Assembly (NCBI GenBank): GCA_021776825.1
Contig: JAJFFG010000093.1
Coordinates: 163,828-227,827 of the forward strand
Length of the DNA stretch: 64,000 nucleotides
Source of the DNA: Planctomycetota bacterium
GTDB lineage: Bacteria > Planctomycetota > JAJSAM01 > JAJVHW01
Reading direction: 5' to 3'
The notes beneath the pieces were generated by a model. The model searched no databases. It saw only the letters and a program-made list of their open reading frames with translations, and was not told the DNA's origin. Position 1 is the stretch's first letter; each line of letters starts with the position of its first letter. Made by a program: the position numbers and the translations under genes. This document shows positions 42,313 through 51,711 of this stretch, piece after piece.

Positions 42313-43433
42313 CGGCGCCGATCCAGCGTTGGACGGCGGGGCTCCTCGGCCCCGCCGTCGAGGACTCATTGCGTCGTCTCGCCTCGGCGGGAGACGTCGC
42401 ACACATCGCGGTCATGCCCGACGCACACCTCGCTCACGACGTGTGCGTCGGGACCGTGCTCGCGACGCGCAATCGCATCTACCCGGCTGCCGTCGGCGGC
42501 GACATCGGCTGCGGTATGGCGGCCGTCGGGTTCGATGCGTCGGCAGAGATGTTCGATGACGAACGCGCGGCTGCCCGCGTGCTCTCGGCGCTCTACTCAT
42601 CCGTGCCGACGCTCAAGCATCGGCGTGCGCAGCTGCTCCCAGCCGCCCTGGCCGATCACCCGCTATCGCACGCGGCACTCGACCGGCGTCGTGGTCGCGA
42701 GGGCGCGCTCCAGTTGGGAACGCTTGGCCGAGGCAACCACTTCGTCGAACTGCAGCGTGACGATCAAGGGCGCCTCTGGCTCATGGTTCACTCCGGCTCT
42801 CGCAGCATGGGCGTGGCGATCCGCGATCACCACTCGCGCAACGCCGCGATCGACGAGGCGACTGCGCTGCCGTGGATCGATGCGGGCAGCGACGCCGGCG
42901 AGCGCTACCTGGCCGACCACGCGTGGGCGCTTGCGTACGCGCGCTGCAATCGCGAACGCATCGTCGCGTGCGTCGTTGACGTGATGGAGCGGAGCTTCGG
43001 AGTGCGCGCTCTCGGAGGCTCCGAGATCGCGTGTCATCACAATGAGGTACGTCGTGAGGAGCACGCCGGCGACGCGTTGCTCGTGCATCGCAAGGGCGCC
43101 GTCTCCGCCCGCGAGGGAGAGCCCGGCATCGTGCCGGGTTCGATGGGGGCGGCGAGCTATCACACATCGGGCCGCGGCTGCGTGCAGGCGCTGCGCTCGT
43201 CATCTCACGGCGCCGGTCGCACGATGAGTCGGACGGACGCGCGCCGCACGATCTCGCTCGGCGCGTTCCGCCGACAGATGCGCGGCATCTGGTTCGATCA
43301 TCGTCTCGAGCGACGGCTCGTCGACGAGGCGCCCGCGGCGTATCGCGACATCGGCGCCGTCATGCGCGCACAGCGAGAGCTGACGCGCGTTGTGCGGCGA
43401 GTGACGCCGGTCCTTAGCTACAAGGGAACGTGA
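42309..43433 (+). CDS. rtcB: RtcB-family RNA ligase
   Basis: The 374-aa protein joins 2',3'-cyclic phosphate (or 3'-phosphate) RNA ends to 5'-OH ends using GTP and Mn2+. Metal ligands and active-site residues are present: Asp65 and Cys68 (GGDIGCGM), Asn143/His144 (GRGNHFVEL), His161 (HSGSRSMG), His243 (ACHHNEV), and the guanylylated His300 (SSSHGAGRTMSR). It ends with VLSYKG, typical of the family. It is a compact RtcB (about 370 aa rather than 400-480). Coupling to an RbfA-like gene suggests a role in rRNA or tRNA maintenance, which is inference. Confidence 0.95.
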   Translation: MTAPIQRWTAGLLGPAVEDSLRRLASAGDVAHIAVMPDAHLAHDVCVGTVLATRNRIYPAAVGGDIGCGMAAVGFDASAEMFDDERAAARVLSALYSSVPTLKHRRAQLLPAALADHPLSHAALDRRRGREGALQLGTLGRGNHFVELQRDDQGRLWLMVHSGSRSMGVAIRDHHSRNAAIDEATALPWIDAGSDAGERYLADHAWALAYARCNRERIVACVVDVMERSFGVRALGGSEIACHHNEVRREEHAGDALLVHRKGAVSAREGEPGIVPGSMGAASYHTSGRGCVQALRSSSHGAGRTMSRTDARRTISLGAFRRQMRGIWFDHRLERRLVDEAPAAYRDIGAVMRAQRELTRVVRRVTPVLSYKGT

Positions 43434-43470
43434 CGTGCCGGTGCCCGCACACGCGCTCGGCTCGGCGGGA

Positions 43471-43476
43471 TAGACT
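43471..43476 (+). promoter_or_regulatory. putative -10 box (TAGACT)
   Basis: GGATAGACTGACGG lies 22 nt before the TTG start at 43499; GGAGG (43489-43493) falls in the short leader. Confidence 0.4.
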
Positions 43477-43498
43477 GACGGCGCACACGGAGGCCGAG

Positions 43499-46400
43499 TT
43501 GAAGAGGGTCGTCTGGGTCCTGACGGTGATCGCGCTGCTGCTGGTGGCCGCCGGCGTTCTGTGGCCCGACAGCGGCAACGCTCCACCCACCCGCGAGCGC
43601 GCGATCGAGAACGAACTGGTCGCCGCCACGCGCGCGCGCGCCCAATCCGCCCCGGAGCCGGAGAGCGCTCCGACAGCGACCATCGCGCACCGCTTCGACG
43701 TCAGCGACGCCGACGGCCGTCCGTTGGGCGCGGCGCACGTTCGCCTGTTTCGCGAGTCCTTCGAGTCGCGCGACTGGGGGCTGGGCTGGCAGACGATCGC
43801 CGGCATGCGGCGCGTGGAGCGGACGCCCGACGCGGAGGCGACGACCGACGAGCGCGGACGCGCCGTGGCCGGTGAGCTCGGGGGCGTCTATCGGTACGAC
43901 GTCACGGTCGCGGGCCACGCACGCGCGGTCGGCACGCTGGAACTCGACCTGGGCTCCGGTGTCGGACGGACGGCGGTCGAACTGCGACCCGGACACCGGT
44001 TCGCGGGACGCATCGTCGATGACGCCGGGGCGCCGCTTGCCGAGCGGGAGATCGTGCTCGGCTCCGGCGATCTGTTCTCCCACGAGAACGCCTGGCTGCG
44101 CCATCACGCACGCACCGACGCAGACGGACGCTTCGTCTCGAGCTCGCTGGCTGCAGGGACGTACGAGGTCTGGACGCGGGACCAATGGTCCGGGCATCGG
44201 CACCTCGGCACCTACGCCGTGCCGGGAGTCGGCGAGACGAGTTTCGTGCTTCCGCGGGGTGCCGTGATCCGCGGGCGCGTGGTGATCGAGGGGACTGACG
44301 AACCGATCGCCGACGCCCGCGTGGAGTTCCTGGACCGGCAGGAGGCGGACTCCTACCGCGGCAGCGCGGAGCTCGTCGCGACCACCGATGCCGACGGACG
44401 GTTCGAGGCGCGCTCCATCGGCATGGTCACGGTGCGCGCGGCGCGCGTCCGGGCGCCGAAACGCCTCGAGACGCGCGTCCCGGACAACGACGGAGCGTGG
44501 GACTGCTTCGAGATCGGGTACCCGGCGGAACGGGACATCCTGATCGAGGTCCCGCGCCTCGCACGCGTCGAGGGTGTCGTCCGCGGGCCAGCCGGTCCGA
44601 TCGAGGGCGCGCAGGTCGATGTCGACTGGAGCGAGGACGGCCGGGGGTTCTCCCGGGGCATGGAGGCGAGCGCGCGGACGGACGCTGACGGCCGCTATGC
44701 CGTCGAGGGCGTTCCGCCGGGGCACCTCCGCGTCGTGGTCTGGGCGGATGGGTTCGCGCCCTCCTCGGATCCCCACGCCCGCTTCGATCGTGGGGGCGCG
44801 TCGCGCGAGCTGGGGGCAGAGGACCGGGTTGTCATCTGGGATCACGACCTCCGGCCGGACGCGACGCAGCGGCTTGTGACGGCGACGTTCCACGGCGTCG
44901 TCGAACGTCCCGACGGCAGTCCCGCCGCCGGTGCCCGCGTGTGGCTGACCGGCTCGTACCGCGGCTGGCACGTCGGTGACTTAGGCGGCGCGGTGGCCGG
45001 CTCCGACGGTCGCTTCGTGGTCACCGGCGAGGCCAACGCAGGGAGCTTCTTCGTCAGCGCGTCGCTCGGTGGATCCGGGAACGGCTACGCCGAGGCGTCG
45101 GCAGGCGAGATCGTCGTGCGTCTGAGCGCCGGTGACGCCCCCATGCGGCGCATCCGTGGGCGTGTCCAGCGGAAGGACGGCTCTGTCCCCGTCGGGGTGG
45201 AGGTCGCCGTGGTGCAGATGCTGGTGCACGGCAAGAACGACGCGAGCTACGCGTGGGACACGTTCCCGCGCGCGCACGTGCAGCCCGGCGGTCGCTTCGA
45301 GATGGACGTCCCCGCGGAGAGCTATGGCTTCGACAGCCACTCGTACAACCCCGTGGCGGTCATCGCCATCGGAGCGTTCGCACCGGGTCACGGGCTTGTC
45401 GTCTCCGATCCGATCGACCTCGAGAAGACGGAGCACCCGGCACCGCTCGAGTTGACGCTGCCCCCCGCGTACGCGCTCGAGGGCCAGGTCCTCGACGCCG
45501 CCGGGGCGCCACTCCCCGGGGCGGACGTGAGTCTCCGTGGCGCGAGCTCGGAGGGGTGGCGTGAGCATGACTGGTTGCCGCGCTACCCGCCGTCATTCGA
45601 TGCCGCGACGTTCGCGATCACTGGCGCCGACGGTCGCTTCCGCGTCGAGGGCCTGAGCGGCGAGACGTACGAGGTGACCGTGAGCGCGAGCGGGCGTCAC
45701 GACGCGAGCGTCGTCGTCTCACTGCCGAGCCCGCAGCCCCTACGCATCGTGTCGCGCCGACCCTGCGCGATCGCGGGCGAGGTTGTCGACGAGGCGGGGA
45801 CGCCGGTCTCCGGCGTCAGCGTTCGCGTCGCGGCTGCGGGCTCCACCAGCGCGGGCTCCACCAGCGCGGGCGACACGACGTGGACCGACGCGTCCGGCAA
45901 GTTCCGGCTCGAGGACGCGCCGGAGGGCCCGCTCCGCCTCCACCTCGGCGGGCCCTGGGAGCGAGAGGACCTCGGCCAGACGCTGACCGCGGAGATCGTT
46001 GCGCCGCGCGCGGAAGTCCGTCTCGTCATCGAACCGCCGCGGACGATCCGCGGCGTTGTGAAGGGCTTGGATGGACTGCCGCTGGCCGACCTGCCCGTGA
46101 CGGCGCATCCGAAGGACGATCGCTTCGGCGAGACGAGGGAAGACACCGACTCCGACGGCCACTTCGAGATCGTGGGGGTCGGAGGCTGCCCCCACGACGT
46201 CGTCGTAGCAGGGGACGTCACGGTCGAGTTTCGCGACGTCGAGCCCGGCGCCTCGTTGGACGTCGCTCCGGAGGGCACTGCCTCCCTGGCGGGGGTCCTC
46301 CCGGAGTGCGGGCCGGATGCGGTGCGCGTGACGCGCATCCTGCCGTCGGGCGAGCTCTCCCGTCGCTCGACGACGATCGAGGTCGAGCGGGACGGCTCGT

Positions 46401-46534
46401 TCTCGATCACAGGACTCGCGGCAGCTCGCTATCGCCTGGAACTCGGCGAGGTCCGCTTCGATGAGCCCGGCTTCGACGTGGCGCGTTCGCTAACCGTCAC
46501 CGTGCCGCAGAAGGACCTGCGCTTCGAGGAGTGA
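43499..46534 (+). CDS. giant exported carboxypeptidase-regulatory-like repeat protein
   Basis: The 1011-aa product begins at a TTG with GGAGG 5 nt upstream, giving the N-terminus MKRVVWVLTVIALLLVAAGVLW, a membrane anchor. The frame is open for 23 codons further but has no Shine-Dalgarno there. About nine beta-sandwich repeats follow, with 'FAGRIVDDAGAPLAEREIVL' / 'TDADGRFVSSSLAAGTYEV' style pairs. Near residues 780-792 a 15-bp tandem repeat encodes AGSTSAGSTSAG. There is no catalytic domain. It is a paralogue of the 15711 and 21051 genes, probably a surface structural or binding protein. Confidence 0.8.
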   Translation: MKRVVWVLTVIALLLVAAGVLWPDSGNAPPTRERAIENELVAATRARAQSAPEPESAPTATIAHRFDVSDADGRPLGAAHVRLFRESFESRDWGLGWQTIAGMRRVERTPDAEATTDERGRAVAGELGGVYRYDVTVAGHARAVGTLELDLGSGVGRTAVELRPGHRFAGRIVDDAGAPLAEREIVLGSGDLFSHENAWLRHHARTDADGRFVSSSLAAGTYEVWTRDQWSGHRHLGTYAVPGVGETSFVLPRGAVIRGRVVIEGTDEPIADARVEFLDRQEADSYRGSAELVATTDADGRFEARSIGMVTVRAARVRAPKRLETRVPDNDGAWDCFEIGYPAERDILIEVPRLARVEGVVRGPAGPIEGAQVDVDWSEDGRGFSRGMEASARTDADGRYAVEGVPPGHLRVVVWADGFAPSSDPHARFDRGGASRELGAEDRVVIWDHDLRPDATQRLVTATFHGVVERPDGSPAAGARVWLTGSYRGWHVGDLGGAVAGSDGRFVVTGEANAGSFFVSASLGGSGNGYAEASAGEIVVRLSAGDAPMRRIRGRVQRKDGSVPVGVEVAVVQMLVHGKNDASYAWDTFPRAHVQPGGRFEMDVPAESYGFDSHSYNPVAVIAIGAFAPGHGLVVSDPIDLEKTEHPAPLELTLPPAYALEGQVLDAAGAPLPGADVSLRGASSEGWREHDWLPRYPPSFDAATFAITGADGRFRVEGLSGETYEVTVSASGRHDASVVVSLPSPQPLRIVSRRPCAIAGEVVDEAGTPVSGVSVRVAAAGSTSAGSTSAGDTTWTDASGKFRLEDAPEGPLRLHLGGPWEREDLGQTLTAEIVAPRAEVRLVIEPPRTIRGVVKGLDGLPLADLPVTAHPKDDRFGETREDTDSDGHFEIVGVGGCPHDVVVAGDVTVEFRDVEPGASLDVAPEGTASLAGVLPECGPDAVRVTRILPSGELSRRSTTIEVERDGSFSITGLAAARYRLELGEVRFDEPGFDVARSLTVTVPQKDLRFEE

Positions 46535-46685
46535 GCGGGGTGCTGCTCCAGAACGCCCGCATCGGCGCGTGGCACTGCCAGAGGCCCGACCGCACCGCGT
46601 TCGCCGCCGCTCGCCCTATCGCGAGCAGGCTGTCGCGCCAACTCGCGTGGCCCGGCGAGGCCGCACCTCCGACAGCCTGGTCGGG

Positions 46686-47966
46686 CTACTTCGCCTTCAG
46701 GTAGGCGTGGGCCGCCGCGGCATTCAACCGTAGGAGTCGGTCGGCCTGTCCCGGTCGCGCCGTGGTCTCGGCGTCCAACGCGACCTGCGCGGCGGCGTCG
46801 ACGGCCGGGCGGTAGAGCGGATCGTTCGCAGCGCCGCGGCGGGCGATTTCGTCGAGCAGGTTGATCGCGATCTCGAAGTCGTGGTTTGCCGTGCTCACGA
46901 TCTCGCGCGTCAGGATCTCGATGATCTGCGGCGTGGTGGCACGGTCACCAAGCATCCAGAGCGCGTACGTCGACGCGTCGTCGGCGAGCGTCGAGTCTTC
47001 GTCGAGCCAGGCATTGATCTGGTCGCGCGCGGCGGTGCGGTCGTCGCGGTCGCGGTAGATGGTCGTGAGTGCGTAGCACGCCGCCTCGAACTCGAACGTG
47101 GCGTCGCCCTCGGCGGCACCGCGCGTGACCAGGCGAGCGATGACCGGCACGGCCTCGACCAGATCAGGCACCGCGAGCCCCTGGATCGCCTCGTCACCGG
47201 GCTCGCTCGCGAGCAGGCTCTCGACGGCCTGCTGCGCGCGATCATGCCCGAGGGCGAGCAGACCGGCGACGGCGGTCGCGCGCAGTCGGTCCTCGCGGTT
47301 CTCGGTGTCGAAGGCGATCTCGATGAACGACTTCGCAGCGGCGGCGACGCGCCGCTCGGCGAGTACCTGCGCCGCCACGAGGCCTTCGTTCTCGCCGTCG
47401 CCTTCGGTGGCGATCTGGATCAGCAGTTTCTCGGCGCGTTCCTGCTCGTCGCCCTCGACGCGGGCCAGCGCCTGCGGGATCGACGGCGAGACGTCCTCCT
47501 CGGCGATCGCCCACTCGGCGAGGGCCAGCGCGTCCGCCGTGGCGCTTGCGTCACCGGAGGCGAGCAGTACTTCGAGTGCGAGCCCGGCTTCGTCGGGGTC
47601 GTCGTACTCGCCGCCCTCTTGAGCCAGCAGCGGCTGCACGGCATTGACGGCTGCGGCGCTGTCTCCGGCATCGATCAGGTAGAGCAGACCGGCGCGCGTG
47701 CCTTCGTCGGCCACCGGGTCTTCGACCGCAGTGCGCAGGACGCCCAGTGCGGCGTTGTCGCCCAGCGGCGCGACCTTCGGCAACTCGATCCGACGCTGCG
47801 GCGCGAGCTTGCGCGGTCCGCCGGACGTCTCGGGCTCGGCCTCTGCGCCCCGCGGCGGGGCGTCGGTCGAGGGCGCGACTGGGGTGTCGTCGTTTCCGCA
47901 AGCCGCGATGAGCGCGACGAGCGCCGCGATGCCGACGAGACACACGATGGCTGGCTGAATCTTCAT
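46686..47966 (-). CDS. helical-repeat lipoprotein
   Basis: The 426-aa lipoprotein (lipobox ALIAACGND) has an acidic linker and then HEAT/TPR-like helices, e.g. LGVLRTAVEDPVADEGTRAGL and LRATAVAGLLALGHDRAQQA, resembling HEAT repeats that track alanine/leucine-rich helix pairs. GGAGAG 6 nt upstream supports the ATG at 47966. It follows the first DUF3857 gene by 40 bp on the same strand and may be co-transcribed with it. No enzymatic motif is visible; a periplasmic or surface interaction role is inferred. The 150 bp beyond its stop show no gene. Confidence 0.72.
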   Translation of the reverse strand: MKIQPAIVCLVGIAALVALIAACGNDDTPVAPSTDAPPRGAEAEPETSGGPRKLAPQRRIELPKVAPLGDNAALGVLRTAVEDPVADEGTRAGLLYLIDAGDSAAAVNAVQPLLAQEGGEYDDPDEAGLALEVLLASGDASATADALALAEWAIAEEDVSPSIPQALARVEGDEQERAEKLLIQIATEGDGENEGLVAAQVLAERRVAAAAKSFIEIAFDTENREDRLRATAVAGLLALGHDRAQQAVESLLASEPGDEAIQGLAVPDLVEAVPVIARLVTRGAAEGDATFEFEAACYALTTIYRDRDDRTAARDQINAWLDEDSTLADDASTYALWMLGDRATTPQIIEILTREIVSTANHDFEIAINLLDEIARRGAANDPLYRPAVDAAAQVALDAETTARPGQADRLLRLNAAAAHAYLKAK

Positions 47967-48006
47967 ACTGCTCTCCGCAGGCAATCTACGGGTGGCGGCT
48001 GCCGCT

Positions 48007-51000
48007 CTACCGGATCTTCCGCAGCTCCAGCTTGCGCTGTTCGGCGTCGTCGATGGCCTGGCACCAACCGACGAAGCGCTTGTACTCGGCCGGCGAGTAG
48101 CGCGCCGGCTGCAGGTGGACCTCGCGCTTGACCACGATGCGATCTCCGCGCTGACGCCAGGTCAGGGAGTAGGTGCCGAGCCCGCTCACGACGACGTGGT
48201 CGTCGGGCAACTTCGCCACCTCGAACGCATCGCCGAGCTCGATCTCGTACCGGTCGACGTTGTCGTCGCGCGTCTTCAGCACGAGGTCGAACTCGCGTGT
48301 CGGACGGTGCACGAAACGACCGGTCATGTTCGAGGCGGGCAGGCCGAACGAGGCGACGAAGCGATCGCCCTGCTTGGTCAGGTACTGCTTCATCGTGCCT
48401 TCGAGGTCGACGCGCAGAGGCTGCCCACGCGTCTCGAGCTCCGGCAGCGAGTAGCTCTCGAGCGTCGGTGAGGCGAAGTAGCCCGAGAGCTGACCCTCGG
48501 CGAACTTCTTGCGGTCGTCCTGGGACATGTCCTCGAGACGGCGCTTGAACCCGTAGCCGTTGTTGCTGCGGTACCAGAGCGTGCCCTTCAGGCGTGTGCC
48601 CTTCCGCGTGTCGCCGATCGTGATCGTGAACTCGGTGGTGTCGTTCGTGTCGATGCCGCCGGTGGGCAGCGTGATGATCTCGCCGCCGTCCTCGTCCGCA
48701 ATCCAGGCGAAGCTCCCGCGGAACGCGTCCGGCACGATGCCGAACGGCGCATGGTGCGACCCCATGAAGAAGGGGATCGCGTCGGCCCCGCCCGGCTCGA
48801 GGAGCAGGAAGCTGCGACGGAACAGGTTGGACGTCGGGGTCTTCAGGTCGAGCGACGCACCGCGCCAGCTCATCGCGCGTGCCTGACGGTAGGGCACGCC
48901 CGCAGCGCGGATCAGCGCCTCGAAGAGCTCCCCGCGGTCACCGGCCTTCTCGAGCAGGATGCCCGTGGCGCCACCCGCGCCGCCGAACGAGTTGCCGGTG
49001 ATCTCGGTGTTCACGAAGTCGTAGACCGCGTGGATCTTTTGCATGTCGGACATGCCGGCCTTGACGACGCCGGCGAGCGCTTCGTCGAGGATCGGAGTCG
49101 AGCGGGAGTCGTTGCGGCCGCCGAGGTACTGCCAGTTGGCATCCTCCATGTCCTGAACGACGGAGTAGTCCACGAAGGGGACGAGCTCCTCCTTCTCGGG
49201 CATGTTCTGCTCCCACTCGATGCGGGGCATGTCGCTCGTCTGCCAGATCGTGGCCGTGTGGTCGCCGTGCTCGCGCACCTCGGGCTCACCCTCGTAGTTG
49301 TGCGGGACGGGATCGAGCTCCATGTCCTTCGGCGTCAGCACGACGAAGCGCGAGAGCAGCACCGGGTTCGGCTCGTTGCGGAAGTCGAAGTCCTGCAGGA
49401 AGAACTGTCCGCCGTCGTAGCCATCCGGTGTCGCGCGCTGATGCACGAGGAAGCGGTGCTGGATGATCGCGCCCTGCTCCAGACCCTCCATGTTGTAGGT
49501 GCGGCCCCGCAGGCCGGTCGGCGCGAACTCGGTGCCGTCCTCGAGGATCGTGCGGACCTCGAGCAGCTCGCCGGAGTTCGGCAGGTCGGTGTACTTCGCG
49601 ACGCCCTTCTCGTTCAGCAGCTTGTAGACCATGTGGACGATGTTGCTGGCCGAGCCGTCGGCGTGCACCTTGACGACGCTGTGGTCGAGCACCGTCACCG
49701 CGACGGCCTTCGGGTACTTCTTCTGTAGCTCTTCCGTCGACGGGAGCTCGGCGAGGATCTGCTCGACGTTCGGCTCGAAGGGGGAGGCATGGTCCTCCTT
49801 CTCGCGGCGCAGACGCATCATCGCGCGCCACACGTTCGGCTGGTAGCCCGAGAGCTCGAGCGTCTCGTCGTAGGCGGTCAGCGCGTCGGCGTCCTGCCCC
49901 TGCAGCTCGAGGAGCTGCGCGATCGAACGTGCGTAGGACTCCTCCTGTGGGACCAGCTTCCGCAACTCGCGATACACGGCGAGGCTCTCGGCGTGACGTC
50001 CCAGATTGCGCAGCAGCGACGCACGCTGTCCGCGATAGCCGATGGAGGCCGGCCAACGCTCGATCAGGCTCTCGACGAGCGCGAGTGCCTCGGACTCCTT
50101 GCCCAGATTGCGGAGGTTCCCGACCAGTGCGCCCAACGCGCGCGAGTCGCCTGCATTGATCTTCACGAGCTGCTCGTTGCGGGCGCGGGCGGCCTCGTGG
50201 TTCCCGTACCGCTCGTCGTACGCGAGCAGGAACCGGATCGCGGCGGTGTGTGACGGCGCGATGTCGACGGCGTTCTGCGCCGCGTCGATGGCCTCGCGCT
50301 CCCAGCCGCGCGCCTTGCAGATCTCGGCGGCGGCCATCCAGCCGATTGCCGAGGGCGCCTCTGCGAGCTGCGCCTGCAGCGCCGCGACGGCCTTGTCGGG
50401 CCGGTCGTCCTCGTTCTCGTACCGCGCCAGCCGCAGTCGAGCCGAGTGGTGCTCGGGGTACGCGAGGAGGGCGTCGTTGAACCGCGCCTTCGCACGCAGC
50501 TTGCGCTGCACGACGGGCAGGTCAGTGAAGTCGGCGAGGAAGCGTCCGTGGGCGGTGAGCAGGTTCGCCTGCGCCGCACCCTGGAGGGCCATCGCCGCCG
50601 CTCCGGCGCGCTCCCACATGCCGTACGCATCCCAGTCGCGGCCACGGTTGTCGAGCATCACGGCGGCGGCGGCCAGGCTGCCGGCGTCGCCGTCGTCTGC
50701 GGCTGCGACGGCGCGCTCGACTGGAGTGCGATACGTGCGCTCGTCGGCGTCACCCGACGGACGCGGCGCGGCCTCGTCCATGAGCGGAGCGCCCGCCTCG
50801 ACGTCCATGACGGGCTCGCCCGTCGCGGGATCGGTGATCTTCAGCGCGAAGCTGTCGCGTCCGGCGACCTTGACGACGACGCGGTTCCAGCCCGACTCGA
50901 GGTGAGCGGTGCACCAGACCGGCGACGGGACGCGTTCGCGGTTGCGCCGCGCGCTCACGACGGCGACGCCGTTGACGAGGATCTTGAACGAGTCGTCGCA

Positions 51001-51654
51001 CCAGGCCTTGAACGCCACCGTGCGCGGGGCGTCGCTGCGCACACGCGCCATGGCGTAGGCGACGCCGACGCCGCCCTGGCGGATCTGCGAGTACGGCTCC
51101 ACCCACGGGCTCGAACCGAGTTGCGGCAGTTCCATCCACTTCACGGCGCCGTTGCGGCCCTCGTGCGACGACGACGGATCGAGGTCGTTGGACTCCGGCC
51201 CGTAGCGACGCTCGACGAGATCCGCACCGGCCCAGCCGAACGGTCCGATCACCGCGAAGCGCGAGACGTAGCCGTCGTTGCCGCCCATCGCGTCGGCCTC
51301 GGCGTACTCGCCGCGGGCGCGGAGGCGACCGGCGACGGTGTCCTGGATCGCCTCGCGCAGCTCGGGGTCGCGTACGCCGCGGTCGAGCAGCGGCTGCAGC
51401 CGTGCCTCGATCGTCGCCTGATCCTTCGCGACGCTCGACAGCGCCTCGATCTTCAGAAGGCAGGCCTTCGTGTACGGCGAGTCCGGTGACGCCTCGACCG
51501 CCGAAAGCAGCTCGTCGAGCCACGTGTCGAAGTCGCCGCGCGCCTCGGCCTCTGAGGCGAAGAGCGCGGTCGGGACGTCGCCGTCCGCGGCGCTGGCGAT
51601 GGGGGCCGAGAGCAGGGCCACTACGGCGATGGCGGCGAGGGAGCGAGAGATCAT
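48007..51654 (-). CDS. DUF3857 protein with degenerate transglutaminase-like domain
   Basis: The 1215-aa exported protein (signal MISRSLAAIAVVALLSAPIASA) has TPR-like helices (about 300-620), DUF3857 (about 650-850, e.g. VHMVYKLLNEKGVAKYTDLP and FEWEQ..MP-type segment IEWEQNMPEKEELVPF) and a transglutaminase-like fold (MSDMQKIHAVYDFVNTEITG). The site that holds Cys in active members reads EKAGDRGELFEALIRAAGV, so the nucleophile is lost and no compensating His/Asp pair is seen. It is probably a binding rather than an enzymatic protein. It is paralogous to the gene 57 bp upstream. Confidence 0.85.
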   Translation of the reverse strand: MISRSLAAIAVVALLSAPIASAADGDVPTALFASEAEARGDFDTWLDELLSAVEASPDSPYTKACLLKIEALSSVAKDQATIEARLQPLLDRGVRDPELREAIQDTVAGRLRARGEYAEADAMGGNDGYVSRFAVIGPFGWAGADLVERRYGPESNDLDPSSSHEGRNGAVKWMELPQLGSSPWVEPYSQIRQGGVGVAYAMARVRSDAPRTVAFKAWCDDSFKILVNGVAVVSARRNRERVPSPVWCTAHLESGWNRVVVKVAGRDSFALKITDPATGEPVMDVEAGAPLMDEAAPRPSGDADERTYRTPVERAVAAADDGDAGSLAAAAVMLDNRGRDWDAYGMWERAGAAAMALQGAAQANLLTAHGRFLADFTDLPVVQRKLRAKARFNDALLAYPEHHSARLRLARYENEDDRPDKAVAALQAQLAEAPSAIGWMAAAEICKARGWEREAIDAAQNAVDIAPSHTAAIRFLLAYDERYGNHEAARARNEQLVKINAGDSRALGALVGNLRNLGKESEALALVESLIERWPASIGYRGQRASLLRNLGRHAESLAVYRELRKLVPQEESYARSIAQLLELQGQDADALTAYDETLELSGYQPNVWRAMMRLRREKEDHASPFEPNVEQILAELPSTEELQKKYPKAVAVTVLDHSVVKVHADGSASNIVHMVYKLLNEKGVAKYTDLPNSGELLEVRTILEDGTEFAPTGLRGRTYNMEGLEQGAIIQHRFLVHQRATPDGYDGGQFFLQDFDFRNEPNPVLLSRFVVLTPKDMELDPVPHNYEGEPEVREHGDHTATIWQTSDMPRIEWEQNMPEKEELVPFVDYSVVQDMEDANWQYLGGRNDSRSTPILDEALAGVVKAGMSDMQKIHAVYDFVNTEITGNSFGGAGGATGILLEKAGDRGELFEALIRAAGVPYRQARAMSWRGASLDLKTPTSNLFRRSFLLLEPGGADAIPFFMGSHHAPFGIVPDAFRGSFAWIADEDGGEIITLPTGGIDTNDTTEFTITIGDTRKGTRLKGTLWYRSNNGYGFKRRLEDMSQDDRKKFAEGQLSGYFASPTLESYSLPELETRGQPLRVDLEGTMKQYLTKQGDRFVASFGLPASNMTGRFVHRPTREFDLVLKTRDDNVDRYEIELGDAFEVAKLPDDHVVVSGLGTYSLTWRQRGDRIVVKREVHLQPARYSPAEYKRFVGWCQAIDDAEQRKLELRKIR

Positions 51655-51711
51655 GGAATCACCCGGATGATGTGTTCGTGAGTTCGGTCTGGAGCGGATG
51701 CCTTCGGGCGA

